Shown here piece after piece: positions 33,752 through 34,076 of a stretch of DNA of 34,076 nt (within the stretch, counting starts at the first letter, position 1; each line of letters starts with the position of its first letter). The DNA is from Bacillota bacterium (GTDB lineage: Bacteria > Bacillota > Clostridia > Lachnospirales > Lachnospiraceae). The position numbers were made by a program, and so were the translations under genes. The notes under the pieces were generated by a model. It was not told the DNA's origin. It made no database searches and saw only the letters and a list, made by a program, of their open reading frames with translations. Where the stretch lies: NCBI GenBank assembly GCA_023415655.1, contig JAEZKD010000065.1:1-34076 (forward strand), read 5' to 3'.

Positions 33752-33780
33752 ATTTTATAACAATGTTAAATTGTTGTCAA
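33752..33780 (-). promoter_or_regulatory. adhE promoter
   Basis: Minus-strand -35 TTGACA (33775-33780), 17-bp spacer, -10 TAAAAT (33752-33757). The spacer and -10 region contain an inverted repeat AACAAT-5 nt-ATTGTT, a possible second operator. The 5' leader would be about 67 nt. Confidence 0.8.
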
Positions 33781-33858
33781 TGTACACAAACACCAAATAA
33801 AAATGAAAAATAGTGGGTTTTATGGCAATCTTATACGAAGTCATAAAAACAGAAAAAA

Positions 33859-33904
33859 CCCTAAAAAATCCATAAACATTCAAAAAACTTTGGATTTTTT
33901 AGGG
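33859..33904 (-). terminator. Terminator of the gene entering from the right edge
   Basis: CCCTAAAAAATCCA (33859-33872) and TGGATTTTTTAGGG (33891-33904) form a perfect 14-bp stem. On the minus strand it is followed by six U (33853-33858), so it ends the leftward gene at 33965. Confidence 0.85.
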
Positions 33905-33964
33905 AGATAATGTAATCTTTAAGGAGTTAAATATAGATTAAACTTTATTAATTAAGCGACATTC

Positions 33965-34075
33965 TTATTCCAATGGAAGGTTTAACTGATGGTATGAGCT
34001 TTCAGAGGAAGGAATAGAAGAAGAAGCCAAGCTGCTTTTTAATTCATAAGGTGTTCTTGCAAGAACTTCATAAGC
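33965..34075 (-). CDS. C-terminal fragment of an unidentified gene, cut by the window edge
   Basis: The minus strand is open from the right edge to a TAA at 33965-33967, giving 36 codons that end YHQLNLPLE after a Ser-rich stretch. A strong terminator lies 60 bases beyond, which supports a real gene end. The fragment starts AYEVLARTPYELKSSL. It is too short to identify. The 5' part lies outside the window. Confidence 0.55.
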   Translation of the reverse strand, partial: AYEVLARTPYELKSSLASSSIPSSESSYHQLNLPLE

Positions 34076-34076
34076 A

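Noticed and set aside
33758..33774. AACAAT-N5-ATTGTT as a second full Rex site
   Set aside because: The half-sites are in the reverse order to the Rex consensus TTGTTAA-N4-TTAACAA, so it is only noted as a possible operator of unknown type.

Overview
The window is the replication-origin region of a low-GC Firmicute chromosome. The gene set (clostridial-type class I fumarase in two subunits, AdhE, DUF3881, DUF4446), the codon bias and the protein sequences point to the Lachnospiraceae, and the layout fits Lachnoclostridium (Clostridium) phytofermentans or a close relative. That species call is from memory of the group, not from a database comparison.

Left edge to 3.0 kb (minus strand). Two consensus promoters and a boxA-like leader drive a probable rRNA operon that lies beyond the left edge. 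A tRNA-Ser(GCU) with its own consensus promoter follows. Next comes a compact set of class I fumarase alpha and beta subunits and an Rrf2-family regulator whose ribosome binding site overlaps the fumB stop codon.

3.0-12.4 kb is the leftward replication-initiation block: dnaA, dnaN, an S4-domain gene, recF, gyrB and gyrA. DnaA boxes cluster on both sides of dnaA. The dnaA-dnaN gap holds a DnaA-trio element next to an AT-rich stretch, which is the likely unwinding site. Transcription diverges here, so genes on both sides are co-directional with replication.

12.4-19.7 kb is the rightward block rpmH, rnpA, yidD, yidC, jag (khpB), mnmE, mnmG, rsmG. The expected next gene in Bacillus, noc, is absent. 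Instead there is a 17-bp tandem repeat, a GNAT acetyltransferase and a DegS/DegU-like two-component pair, then a roughly 700-base gap carrying a terminator, a perfect parS and an operator-like palindrome, and then parA-parB with a second perfect parS inside parB.

24.8-28.4 kb holds poorly characterised genes: DUF4446 membrane protein, an HD-GYP protein, a DUF3881 protein, tRNA-Arg(CCU) with a consensus promoter that starts inside the preceding gene, and a two-TM coiled-coil protein that appears to share the tRNA transcript.

28.4 kb to the right edge: a D,D-carboxypeptidase (minus), an APH-fold phosphotransferase (plus), the bifunctional aldehyde/alcohol dehydrogenase adhE (minus) with a Rex-type operator, and the last 36 codons of an unidentified minus-strand gene. 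Many intrinsic terminators separate these units. I saw no insertion sequence, prophage or CRISPR array. Several start codons were moved because Shine-Dalgarno sequences sit inside the longest open frames; these changes are noted per gene.
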